A DNA stretch of 64,000 nucleotides from Owenweeksia sp964619125 (lineage in GTDB: Bacteria; Bacteroidota; Bacteroidia; Flavobacteriales; Schleiferiaceae): the NCBI GenBank assembly GCA_964619125.1, contig CAZUCA010000007.1:1-64000 (forward strand), in the 5' to 3' direction. A program made the position numbers and the translations under genes. Position 1 is the first letter of the stretch. Each line of letters starts with the position of its first letter. Shown piece by piece: positions 1 through 7,858 of the stretch. The notes beneath the pieces are model-generated. The model was not told the DNA's origin and did no database searches. It saw nothing but the letters and a program-made list of their open reading frames with translations.

Positions 1-221
1 TTTTAAACTCATGAAAAATTGAACCCTGGAGGGAGAGGGTACAAAGAAAATCCCTCGGCCTGCTTCACAGGCTTTGGCTATTCTACCCCTTCCACCAATT
101 AACCCCTCCACTAATAAACTAATTAACGAGATACGGGATTCACCTCCGCTGTCGCTACGGTGATCCCTAGGTTGGGGGGCTACAAAGCAAATCCCACACC
201 CTGCTACGCAGGACTGTGTTT
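1..221. other. Intergenic region with small palindromes, no gene seen
   Basis: No credible reading frame was found on either strand. The stretch holds imperfect hairpins. One has arms at 135-144 and 159-167 (GGGATTCACC against GGTGATCCC). One is centred near 203 (CCTGC-TAC-GCAGG). One is near 80 (GCCTG-CTTCA-CAGGC) and sits inside a longer imperfect pairing of the purine-rich run near 30-40 with the pyrimidine-rich run near 95-105. They look like the palindromes further right around the tRNA gene. Their function is unknown. Confidence 0.5.
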
Positions 222-270
222 TTTTATTTCAGCCCTTCACTTGAGCAAGCTCAGGGGGGCTGAAATAAAA
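222..270. repeat. Long palindrome with a nested apical hairpin
   Basis: The arms 222-235 and 257-270 (TTTTATTTCAGCCC and its complement) form a perfect 14-bp stem. The loop carries a second hairpin, TGAGC-AA-GCTCA, at 242-253. The element directly abuts the tRNA terminator hairpin, sharing two bases with it. It could act as a second terminator or be a small palindromic insertion. The sequence alone does not decide. Confidence 0.6.
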
Positions 271-301
271 AATCCCTTCACGCGCTGCGTGAAGGGATTT
301 T
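269..301 (-). terminator. Intrinsic terminator of the tRNA-Ser gene
   Basis: A 15-bp perfect stem (269-283 with 287-301) has a 3-nt loop. On the minus strand it is followed by a run of T, and it starts 4 bases after the encoded CCA end of the tRNA. This is a standard rho-independent terminator in form and position. Confidence 0.8.
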
Positions 302-304
302 CTT

Positions 305-380
<76 letters not shown>

Positions 381-392
<12 letters not shown>

Positions 393-443
393 AATTCCCG
401 GTTTAGAATCTTATGACCCCTACCAGACTTTAAATATTTTTCG
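381..443 (-). repeat. Direct repeat, copy A: GIY-YIG 3' end plus tRNA 5' end
   Basis: Positions 381-429 match 731-779 at 48 of 49 bases. Weaker similarity continues to a shared ATTTTTCG at 436-443 and 789-796. On the minus strand copy A covers the codons for the C-terminal KSGRGHKILNREL of the GIY-YIG protein and the first 12 bases of the tRNA. Confidence 0.9.
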
Positions 444-669
444 TGACTCAGTGCTTTACTTCGCTCAGGAAACAATTTTAAGTAAAACCTCTCCCAAGGA
501 CCTTTGCCTCTGGTCCATTTCGATTTCCCGGCGTTATGATCCCTTAGTCGTTGATCAGGATCCTCGGAGAAACCGACATAAAACTTTTGAGCATTTTCGC
601 TCCAAAGGGCGTATACATAGAAGCTATTCTTCAGTTGCATACACTAAGTTAAGAACGTTTTGCATTCGA

Positions 670-698
670 TCCCGTGCAGCTTTGCTGACGGGACTCTA
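670..698. repeat. Palindromic insert 1 in the tRNA remnant
   Basis: This 29-base block interrupts the tRNA 5' remnant. It contains a hairpin with outer stem CCCGT/ACGGG, a one-base bulge and inner stem CAGC/GCTG around a TTT loop. The flanking pieces rejoin without loss when the block is removed. Confidence 0.75.
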
Positions 699-705
699 CC
701 ACTCT

Positions 706-731
706 TGATGGCGTAGCGCAGCTCACGCCAT
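706..731. repeat. Palindromic insert 2 in the tRNA remnant
   Basis: This 26-base block is the second interruption of the remnant. It has outer stem TGGCGT/ACGCCA (709-714 and 725-730), inner stem AGC/GCT, a GCA loop and a one-base bulge. The plan of outer stem, bulge, short AGC/GCT stem and 3-nt loop is the same as in insert 1, although the outer stems differ in sequence. Confidence 0.75.
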
Positions 732-848
732 GCCATCTCTCCAATTCCCGGTTTAGAATCTTATGACCCCAACCAGACTACATTATGCATTTTTCGGCAG
801 CATATTTGCAAACTTGCCACTGCCAGCCTCACTTAGCCGCATATTGCT

Positions 849-856
849 TACCTTTG
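849..856 (+). promoter_or_regulatory. -7 promoter box TAnnTTTG for the GWxTD gene
   Basis: TACCTTTG matches the Bacteroidota -7 consensus at all fixed bases and lies 92 bases upstream of the ATG at 949. The rest of 797-948 holds nothing else recognisable. Confidence 0.5.
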
Positions 857-948
857 TGAGGGCTGCAAAAGTAAAAATAATTTCCACTACCAAACAACGT
901 TTTTTAGCTTTTGTAGTCTAACATCATAATGCAAATCCAAGTCACGAA

Positions 949-2478
949 ATGAAATTATCTCGGCTTCAAATACTTAGCTTCTTCCTGCTTTGCTCATTTT
1001 TTTCCCCGGCCAAGGATCTCAATCTGGCCATCTCCTATACGGAGTTTATGAACGAGGAAAATGAAAATTACCTGGAGATGTATTTTTCCCTTGATGCCCG
1101 CAGCCTCGAATACGCGCAAAACAGCGAAGGACTTTGGTATGGGGGCCTGGAAGTGACGGTAACCCTGGCAAAGGACAGCAACATCACCGCCGCCGATAAA
1201 TTTCGCATTAAACTACCTCCCACCACCGATACCAATTCCCTGAACAGCCAGCTTATAAATCAAATCAGGCTTCCCCTTAACCACAATAAGCAATGGCTTA
1301 CGGTAGAACTGCAAAGCCTGGTGGATGCCGATAAAAATACGCAGCTCAAGCAGCTTATTACCCCCAAGCTGGGTACCAGGGACATGTGTGCCAGTGAAAT
1401 TGTAGTACTGGAAAGCTTCAGGAAATCAGAGCAGGAAAGTGGCTTTACCAAATCAGGATACGAGTTGGTGCCCATGGTTACTTCTGGCAGCTACTATTTC
1501 GACGACAGCCGCAATGAACTGGCCTTCTACCTCGAGGTTTACAACACTCTGCCCGCCCTGGGCGATAGTGGCGCTTACCTCACCCGCTACTTTCTGCGCG
1601 ACTTTGACAGCCAGAAGGACCTCAACAAATTCAGCTCCTTCAGTAAAAAAGATGCCTCCGAAGTAGAACCCCTGCTGGCCAGTTTTAATATTGAAGCCCT
1701 CCCCAGCGGTAATTATGAACTCATCGTGGAAGTACTTAATAAGGAAGGGCAGAAAATGCTTGAGAAAAGCGTTTTCTTTTATCGCCAAAAGGCCATAGAG
1801 CCCCTCGACGAAGACGAGCTTACCGACGTCAATATTGCCAGCTCATTTGTAGAGCAGTTGGGCAATAAAGATTCGCTGGAGCTCTTTATAGATTACCTCT
1901 ACCCCATAACTCCTGACAAGGAGCGGCAATTGCAAAAGAACCTGATGGCCGAGCGCGACCTGGCTATGATGAAGCGCTATTTTTACTCCTTCTGGCAACG
2001 ACTGTACCCCCTCGACCCCGCCTCAGCATGGCAGGATTATAAAAAAGCGGTAAAACTGGTAAATGAAGAGTACAGCAGCAGCCTGCGCCCTGGCTATAAA
2101 ACCGACCGGGGCAGGGTTTACCTGAAATACGGTGAACCCTCCATGGTGGAGGCGCGGCAAATGGATCCCTCCTCTCCTCCTTACGAGTTATGGCAGTACA
2201 ACCAAATCAGAACCAAGTACGCCATTCCCCAGGTCAATCGCCTCTTTGTGTTTGCCGATATCGACCGTGGCACGCAGATCTACGAAATGATTCACTCCAC
2301 CGCCCAGGGTGAGAAATACAGTAACCGCTGGCGTGAGGAACTGGGCTTTAAATATGGAGGCCGTACCATGGATCAATCTGGCAGCAACTATTCGGATCAG
2401 GATAGTTTTGGCAGCCGCCTCAACAACAATCTCATTTTACAGGGCACCGGTGCCGACCAAAACCGCCGTACTCGTTAA
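949..2478 (+). CDS. GWxTD domain-containing secreted protein
   Basis: The 509-residue protein starts with a signal peptide (hydrophobic run 7-19). The C-terminal third matches the GWxTD family of Bacteroidota. The name-giving motif appears as GYKTD at 382-386, Tyr replacing Trp, followed by GRVYLKYGEP at 388-397. The middle part looks like a beta-sandwich. The biochemical role of the family is unknown. Members are exported, and the cell site here is inferred to be periplasm or envelope. An acyltransferase gene follows after 9 bases, so the two are probably co-transcribed. Confidence 0.8.
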   Translation: MKLSRLQILSFFLLCSFFSPAKDLNLAISYTEFMNEENENYLEMYFSLDARSLEYAQNSEGLWYGGLEVTVTLAKDSNITAADKFRIKLPPTTDTNSLNSQLINQIRLPLNHNKQWLTVELQSLVDADKNTQLKQLITPKLGTRDMCASEIVVLESFRKSEQESGFTKSGYELVPMVTSGSYYFDDSRNELAFYLEVYNTLPALGDSGAYLTRYFLRDFDSQKDLNKFSSFSKKDASEVEPLLASFNIEALPSGNYELIVEVLNKEGQKMLEKSVFFYRQKAIEPLDEDELTDVNIASSFVEQLGNKDSLELFIDYLYPITPDKERQLQKNLMAERDLAMMKRYFYSFWQRLYPLDPASAWQDYKKAVKLVNEEYSSSLRPGYKTDRGRVYLKYGEPSMVEARQMDPSSPPYELWQYNQIRTKYAIPQVNRLFVFADIDRGTQIYEMIHSTAQGEKYSNRWREELGFKYGGRTMDQSGSNYSDQDSFGSRLNNNLILQGTGADQNRRTR

Positions 2479-2487
2479 ATTCGCGGC

Positions 2488-3354
2488 ATGATTGGATATT
2501 ACCTGGCCATCGGCCTGGGAAAACTTATTTCGTGGCTGCCCTTCAGGGCCCTCTATGCGGTTAGCGACTTTCTGGCCTGGACCATGGAGCATGTGATGCA
2601 CTACCGCCAGGAGGTGATCATGACCAACCTGCATTATTCATTTCCCGAAAAAAGCGAGGCGGAGCTGGTGAAAATCCGCAAGGGCTTTTACCGCAATTTT
2701 GCCGACATCATTGTAGAATCCTTCAAGAGCCTTAGCATGTCTGAAAAGACCATGCGGCGCCACTTTGCCCTCAAGAACCCCGGGCTTTTTGAAGAACTGT
2801 ATCGCAAAGGGAAAGGTGTAATGCTGATCATGGGCCACTATACCAACTTTGAGTGGACAGCTATGAGTTTCCCCCTGGTGGTGCCCCAGCCCTCCTTTGC
2901 CGTATATCATCGACTCAAAAACGCCCGCTTCAGCAAAAAGGTAGTGGCGATCAGGGAGCAATTCGGCCTGAAGCTCTTTCCTATGAAAGACACTTATCCC
3001 TTTATGCTCAATAATCCGGCTAAGGCGCCCCTTTACGTTTTTATGGCCGACCAGAGTCCGCATAAGGGAAAGATTAAGTACCGTACCCCCTTTTTGAATC
3101 AGGACACCCCCGTGCACCTGGGCGCCGAAAACCTGGCCAAAAAGTGTGATCTGGCGGTGGTCTTTATTGACATTCAAAGAGTGAAGCGCGGCTATTACGA
3201 AGTGGAAGCACAACTACTGTTTGAGGATGCCTCCCAAACCGCCCCTTACCAGATTACTGACCGGCACGTGCAGGTACTGGAGGAAGTGATTAAAAAGAAA
3301 CCTGAAGACTGGCTCTGGAGCCATAAACGCTGGAAACATGCCCAACGAAACTAA
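2488..3354 (+). CDS. Lysophospholipid / lipid A-type acyltransferase
   Basis: The 288-residue protein belongs to the LpxL/HtrB-like acyltransferase family, which moves acyl chains onto lipid A or related lipids at the inner membrane. The catalytic HX4E motif is visible at His117-Glu122 in GHYTNFEW. A hydrophobic N-terminus (about 5-35) is the probable membrane anchor, and a QSPHKGK segment near 190 fits the substrate-binding block. The length fits the family. The 3' end overlaps the next gene, a glycosyltransferase, by 17 bases, suggesting coupled translation and a shared envelope role. The exact acceptor cannot be told. Confidence 0.85.
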   Translation: MIGYYLAIGLGKLISWLPFRALYAVSDFLAWTMEHVMHYRQEVIMTNLHYSFPEKSEAELVKIRKGFYRNFADIIVESFKSLSMSEKTMRRHFALKNPGLFEELYRKGKGVMLIMGHYTNFEWTAMSFPLVVPQPSFAVYHRLKNARFSKKVVAIREQFGLKLFPMKDTYPFMLNNPAKAPLYVFMADQSPHKGKIKYRTPFLNQDTPVHLGAENLAKKCDLAVVFIDIQRVKRGYYEVEAQLLFEDASQTAPYQITDRHVQVLEEVIKKKPEDWLWSHKRWKHAQRN

Positions 3355-4378
3355 GTCAATTGCGGTAGTTATTCTCAACTGGAACGGGGCCGAATTACTA
3401 CGGCGCTTCCTGCCATCGGTACTGGAACATTCGCAGCACCTGGCTAAGGTATACGTGATTGACAACTACTCTCAGGACGAAAGCCTGGCCGTTTTGAAAT
3501 CGGATTTCAGCACCGTGGAGGTGATTGAATTACCGGCTAACTACGGCTATGCTGGTGGATACAACAAGGGCCTCGATTATGTAAAGGAAAAGTACGCGGT
3601 ACTGCTCAACTCGGATGTGGAAGTTACAGCAGGCTGGCTCCCCCCCCTGCTGAGGCAATTTGAAGGTAATCCTAAGCTCGCCGCCCTGCAACCGAAAATC
3701 CTGGACCTGAAACAACCTGACAAATTTGAATACGCCGGGGCAGCCGGTGGTTTTATGGACAGCCTGGGCTATCCGTTTTGCCGGGGCCGCATTTTTGACC
3801 AGCTCGAAACCGACCGGGGTCAGTACAACAGTTACCGCAAAGTGTTTTGGGCCACCGGCGCCTGCCTGATGGTGGACCAGGAAAAGTACCGGGTGGCCGG
3901 TGGGCTCAACGAGGAGCTCTTTGCCCATATGGAGGAAATAGACCTGTGCTGGCGGATGCAATTGCGGGGCTATGAAATAGGCTGTGAACCGGCCTCTGAA
4001 GTGTACCACCTCGGTGGTGCCACCCTCGATAAACTCTCGCCGCAGAAAACCTACCTCAACTTCCGCAACAGTCTGATCATCATGTTCCTGAACCTCCCTT
4101 CGGGTGAGGGCATGCGCAAGATCTTACAACGCATGGTACTGGATGGAGTGGCGGGTATTAAATTTCTGCTCGAATTAAAATTCCCGCACCTCTGGGCCAT
4201 TTTGCGCGCTCACTTTGCCTTTTATGACCGTTTCAACGCCTTGGCCCGCCAGCGCATTGGTAAGCCGCAAAAAACCCTGACAGAATTAGAAGGAGTTTAC
4301 CGGGGTTCGGTGGTGAAGGCCTACTACCTCAACAAAAAGAAAAGCTTCTCAGAGCTGGAGGGAGAAAATCAGAGCTGA
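3338..4378 (+). CDS. Family 2 glycosyltransferase
   Basis: The 346-residue protein has a GT-A fold of the rhamnosyltransferase-like kind. It shows VVILNWNG near the start, IDNYSQD at 41-47, GYAGGYNKGL at 70-79 and the DxD-like NSD at 91-93 that binds nucleotide-sugar and metal. An acceptor-side ED-like segment, HMEEIDLCWRM, lies in the middle. It probably adds a sugar to a surface polysaccharide or lipid at the cytoplasmic face. It overlaps the acyltransferase gene before it, and its last 10 bases overlap the convergent aroQ. Confidence 0.85.
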   Translation: MPNETKSIAVVILNWNGAELLRRFLPSVLEHSQHLAKVYVIDNYSQDESLAVLKSDFSTVEVIELPANYGYAGGYNKGLDYVKEKYAVLLNSDVEVTAGWLPPLLRQFEGNPKLAALQPKILDLKQPDKFEYAGAAGGFMDSLGYPFCRGRIFDQLETDRGQYNSYRKVFWATGACLMVDQEKYRVAGGLNEELFAHMEEIDLCWRMQLRGYEIGCEPASEVYHLGGATLDKLSPQKTYLNFRNSLIIMFLNLPSGEGMRKILQRMVLDGVAGIKFLLELKFPHLWAILRAHFAFYDRFNALARQRIGKPQKTLTELEGVYRGSVVKAYYLNKKKSFSELEGENQS

Positions 4379-4806
4379 TCTTTCTGAATTTTCTCCAGCA
4401 GGTAAGACAGCGCCAGGCGGTAACCCTCCAGCCCCAGGCCCACAATTATACCTGCTGCATGTGGTGACACATAGGAATGATGGCGGAAGCTCTCGCGCTG
4501 ATAAACATTGGAGATATGCACCTCCACTACCGGACAATCAATAGCGGCCACCGCATCGCCCAGGGCCACAGAGGTGTGGGTATAAGCAGCAGCATTGAGC
4601 ACAATACCGTCACAGCGGCCGGCAAAATCGTGCAAAGCATTTACCAGCTCCCCTTCCACATTGTGTTGCAGAAATTCGATTTCGTGGCTGCTGAACTGCA
4701 GGCGCAGCAGCTCCAGATACTGGTCAAAATTCTGCTTGCCATAAATGCCCGGTTCGCGTTGGCCGAGCAGATTGAGATTGGGACCGTTAATAATGCCGAT
4801 GCGCAT
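4369..4806 (-). CDS. aroQ: Type II 3-dehydroquinate dehydratase
   Basis: This 145-residue enzyme performs the third step of the shikimate pathway, converting 3-dehydroquinate to 3-dehydroshikimate. The type II signature is complete: NGPNLNLLGQREP at 8-20 with catalytic Tyr22, NAAAYTHTS at 71-79 and EVHISN with catalytic His97. Length fits the family. A perfect -7 promoter box lies 32 bases upstream. It is divergent from xerD, a neighbourhood often seen in Flavobacteriia as far as I recall. Confidence 0.96.
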   Translation of the reverse strand: MRIGIINGPNLNLLGQREPGIYGKQNFDQYLELLRLQFSSHEIEFLQHNVEGELVNALHDFAGRCDGIVLNAAAYTHTSVALGDAVAAIDCPVVEVHISNVYQRESFRHHSYVSPHAAGIIVGLGLEGYRLALSYLLEKIQKDQL

Positions 4807-4837
4807 ATTGTAAGGAGTATTAAAAGCGGATGGTTAG

Positions 4838-4845
4838 CAAATCTA
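4838..4845 (-). promoter_or_regulatory. -7 promoter box TAnnTTTG for aroQ
   Basis: On the minus strand the sequence reads TAGATTTG followed by C, a full consensus match. The aroQ start is at 4806. No clear -33 element was picked out by eye. Confidence 0.6.
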
Positions 4846-4908
4846 CACAACAGCCGGTAGTAGCGCCGGCTTTAGTGGTTTAATTTGTAGAATAGTATCA
4901 GCAAAACT

Positions 4909-5808
4909 GTGAACTGGAGTATTGCCATACGGGATTTTAATCGCTACCAGCGCCTGGAAAGGGGCCTTTCCGAAAATACTATTAAGGCCTATGGCCGCGA
5001 CCTGCGCAAGGTGGCCAGCCTGCTGGGTGAAGAAAAAACAAACCCGCTTAAGCTGGAGCTTTCTGAACTGGAAGCGGTGATCAACAAAGCGGCTAAGGAA
5101 GGGCTCAACGCCCGTTCGCAGGCCCGACTGGTAAGTAGCCTGCGCAGTTTTTATAAGTATCTGGTTTTGGAAGACCTGCTCCCCAAAGATCCCAGCGCCC
5201 TGCTCGAAACGCCCAAAACCGCCCAGAAACTGCCCGACTTCCTTACCGTTAAAGAGGTGGAAAGCATTCTCGATAATATTGACCTGGGCAACAAGGAAGG
5301 GCACCGCAACCGTGCCATTTTTGAAACCCTTTACGGCTGTGGACTGCGGGTTTCGGAGCTCACCGACCTGCGCATTTCCGATCTTCACTTTGATGAGCAA
5401 ATTATCAGTGTAACCGGTAAGGGCGATAAGCAGCGCCTGGTACCCATCCACGATACGGCTATTAAGTTCATTGAGATTTACCGCAAGGAAATCAGGGTAC
5501 ACCAACCCATTCAGCGGAGCCAGGAGGATTTCCTATTCCTGAACCGGCGTGGCAGGAAGCTCAGCCGGGCCATGATTTTTCATTTGGTAAAGACCGAGGC
5601 CGAACGGGCCGGTATCCGCAAAAATGTGAGCCCGCATACCTTCCGCCACAGCTTTGCCACTCACCTGGTGGAAAATGGGGTTGACCTGCGCGCGGTGCAG
5701 CAAATGCTGGGTCACGAAAGTATCGTCACCACCGAAATCTACACCCACCTCAGCCAGCAGCATTTGAGGGAAACGCTATTGGAGTTTCACCCCCGGGCAC
5801 ATCAATAG
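4909..5808 (+). CDS. xerD: Site-specific tyrosine recombinase XerD
   Basis: The 299-residue protein has an N-terminal SAM-like core-binding domain (about 5-95) and a C-terminal catalytic domain. All active-site residues are present: Arg147 in GLRVSEL, Lys171 in GKGDKQR, His243 and Arg246 in HTFRHSF, His269 in LGHES and nucleophile Tyr278. With a partner it resolves chromosome dimers at dif. The start is GTG at 4909, since no ATG fits the conserved N-terminus. It is a housekeeping gene by length and context, not a phage integrase. The 3' end overlaps the convergent E1 gene by 7 bases. Confidence 0.93.
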   Translation: MNWSIAIRDFNRYQRLERGLSENTIKAYGRDLRKVASLLGEEKTNPLKLELSELEAVINKAAKEGLNARSQARLVSSLRSFYKYLVLEDLLPKDPSALLETPKTAQKLPDFLTVKEVESILDNIDLGNKEGHRNRAIFETLYGCGLRVSELTDLRISDLHFDEQIISVTGKGDKQRLVPIHDTAIKFIEIYRKEIRVHQPIQRSQEDFLFLNRRGRKLSRAMIFHLVKTEAERAGIRKNVSPHTFRHSFATHLVENGVDLRAVQQMLGHESIVTTEIYTHLSQQHLRETLLEFHPRAHQ

Positions 5809-7781
5809 CCCAGCATTTTTTCCATGGCTTCGGCAAAGCGCTTCTTCGGCAAAAATCCGTCCTCCAGCTCCCTTGCAAAGGGCACCGGGGTATCGAGGCT
5901 GCCAACGCGCTGCACGGGAGCGTCTAATTGCTCAAAGCACTCTTCCATAATTATGGCGGCAATATCGGAGGCGATACCGCCGAAAAGACAGTCTTCCTGC
6001 AGCACTATTGCCTTGCCGGTTTTCCTAACCGACCTAAGTATTGTTTCCCGGTCAAGGGGCTGGAGGCTGCGCAGATCAATCAGGTCGGCGGATACTTCAG
6101 GCCTGGTGGCCAGATATTCCAATGCCCAATGTACGCCACTACCATAGCTGATAATCGTGATATCACTTCCTTCTTTTACCAGCGCCGCCTTACCAATGGG
6201 CAGGTTGTAGTAGCCGGCCGGCACTTCTCCTTTTACCGAGCGATAGAGGGCTTTATGCTCAAAAAACATCACCGGGTTAGGATCTTCAATGGCGGCAATC
6301 AGAAGACCCTTCGCATCGGCCGGAAAAGCAGGGTAAACTACCTTTAGGCCAGGGGTATGCGTAAACCAGGCTTCATTACTTTGCGAGTGAAAAGGTCCGG
6401 CGGCCACCCCGGCACCGGTAGGCATGCGAATTACCACATCGGCATTCTGTCCCCAGCGCCAGTGAATTTTGGCCAGGTTATTAATAATCTGGTTAAAACC
6501 TTCAGTAACAAAATCGGCAAACTGCATTTCCATCACCGCCTTATAACCCTTGATTGAAAGCCCCAGGGAAGTGCCTACAATGGCCGCTTCACAAAGCGGG
6601 GTGTTGCGGATTCGGTCCTTACCAAATTCTTCTACAAAGCCTTCGGTGACTTTAAAAACACCGCCATACTCGGCAATATCCTGCCCCATAATCACCAGCT
6701 TATCGTGCTTTTGCAAACTCAGTCGCAACCCCTGATGGATGGCATCCACCATGCGCACATCCTTCTCACCGGTGGCGGGCATTGGCCTGCTAATTGATTT
6801 GTTGGGGGCAAAGAGATCGGCCTTTTCCTGCTCTTCATCAAAGCTAATAGCCGGTGCGGCGCAGGCCTTCTCAAAAGCCGCACTGATTTGCTCTTTAATT
6901 TCGGCCCTGAGCTTTTCATCCTTCTTTTTGGTGATCAGAAACTTACTGAAGAGGTAGGCAAAATAATTTTCTACCGGGTCTTCCTTAGCCCATTGCTCCT
7001 GCAAGCCTTCAGGGTAATATTTGGTGCCACTGGCCTCCTCATGGCCGCGCATCCGAAAAGTGTTACACTCCAGAATATAGGGTACCGGCTCTTCCCGGAT
7101 TTCATCGGCGATGGTCTTCACCGCCTGGTAAACCTCGAGCACATTGTTGCCATCCACACTTTTGGCCTTAATGCCATAGCCCATGGCCTTGTACACAAAA
7201 CTGCGGAAATTAAACTGCTCGCTGCTGGGGGTAGAAAGCCCCCACTGGTTATTCTCGACCAGGAAAATCACCGGTAGCCTCCACACTGAAGCCACGTTTA
7301 TCGCCTCATGGAAATCGCCCTGACTGGCCCCACCGTCGCCGGTAATTACCAGGGTTACCTTATCGGTGCCTGCCAGTTTATCAGCCAGGGCAATGCCATC
7401 GGCAATGCCCATTTGGGGGCCCAGGTGCGATATCATTCCCACCAGGTGGTGTTCCTTACTGCCGAAGTGGAAGCTGCGATCACGACCCTTGGTAAAGCCA
7501 TCGGCCTTACCCTGAAACTGGGCAAACAGACGGTATAGATCAATCCCCCTACTGGTAAAAATGCCAAGGTTGCGATGCATGGGTAAGATATATTCATCCT
7601 CACGCATGGCCATGGCTGCCCCCACCGAAATCGCCTCCTGGCCGTAACCTGAAAACCATTTGGATATCCTTCCCTGACGCAGGGCAATCAGCATTTTATC
7701 TTCTATCAGACGGGGAATTAATAATTGCTTGTAAATCTCGAGTAATTGCTCGGTCTCAAAGCCCTTACGGGAAAATCGCAT
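5802..7781 (-). CDS. Fused alpha/beta thiamine-dependent dehydrogenase E1 (branched-chain 2-oxoacid type)
   Basis: This 659-residue protein joins the two E1 subunits of a 2-oxoacid dehydrogenase. The alpha half (1-330) carries the thiamine diphosphate motif GDGGASQGDFHEAIN at 148-162 ending in NN at 177-178. The beta half (about 340-659) has EYGGVFKVTEGF and the C-terminal transketolase domain. It decarboxylates a 2-oxoacid and passes the acyl group to an E2 lipoyl protein that is not in this window. Such fusions are known in Bacteroidota and usually annotated as branched-chain 2-oxoacid dehydrogenase. The exact substrate is inferred. Confidence 0.88.
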   Translation of the reverse strand: MRFSRKGFETEQLLEIYKQLLIPRLIEDKMLIALRQGRISKWFSGYGQEAISVGAAMAMREDEYILPMHRNLGIFTSRGIDLYRLFAQFQGKADGFTKGRDRSFHFGSKEHHLVGMISHLGPQMGIADGIALADKLAGTDKVTLVITGDGGASQGDFHEAINVASVWRLPVIFLVENNQWGLSTPSSEQFNFRSFVYKAMGYGIKAKSVDGNNVLEVYQAVKTIADEIREEPVPYILECNTFRMRGHEEASGTKYYPEGLQEQWAKEDPVENYFAYLFSKFLITKKKDEKLRAEIKEQISAAFEKACAAPAISFDEEQEKADLFAPNKSISRPMPATGEKDVRMVDAIHQGLRLSLQKHDKLVIMGQDIAEYGGVFKVTEGFVEEFGKDRIRNTPLCEAAIVGTSLGLSIKGYKAVMEMQFADFVTEGFNQIINNLAKIHWRWGQNADVVIRMPTGAGVAAGPFHSQSNEAWFTHTPGLKVVYPAFPADAKGLLIAAIEDPNPVMFFEHKALYRSVKGEVPAGYYNLPIGKAALVKEGSDITIISYGSGVHWALEYLATRPEVSADLIDLRSLQPLDRETILRSVRKTGKAIVLQEDCLFGGIASDIAAIIMEECFEQLDAPVQRVGSLDTPVPFARELEDGFLPKKRFAEAMEKMLGY

Positions 7782-7846
7782 AGGAGGAGGAGTTTTAAAA
7801 GTCGGCTAAAAGTATTGAATTAAAACAATGAGCCTGCAAACAAAAT

Positions 7847-7854
7847 TACCTTAG
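7847..7854 (+). promoter_or_regulatory. -7-like box directly before the lipid kinase ATG
   Basis: TACCTTAG differs from TAnnTTTG at one base and ends only 4 bases before the ATG at 7859. Transcription would then start at or next to the start codon, giving a leaderless message. Confidence 0.35.
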
Positions 7855-7858
7855 CAGT

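Larger units (their letters stand above)
662..796 (-). pseudogene. Decayed second copy of the GIY-YIG 3' end / tRNA-Ser 5' half junction
   Basis: On the minus strand this stretch reads as a degraded end of a GIY-YIG gene (796-743) running into the first bases of tRNA-Ser. The tRNA part is in three pieces: gcattcga (662-669), ccactct (699-705) and gccatctctcc (732-742), given as plus strand. Removing the two blocks between them restores the 26-base tRNA 5' sequence found at 367-392. The rest of the tRNA is absent, because the start codon of the intact GIY-YIG gene follows at 640. The simplest reading is that an intact tRNA 5' half was rebuilt downstream when the nuclease element arrived, and the displaced copy then decayed. 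Confidence 0.75.

Noticed and set aside
4909..5808. Tyrosine recombinase considered as a phage or island integrase
   Set aside because: Length, N-terminal domain and the aroQ neighbourhood fit housekeeping XerD. No att-like repeat or phage gene is nearby.
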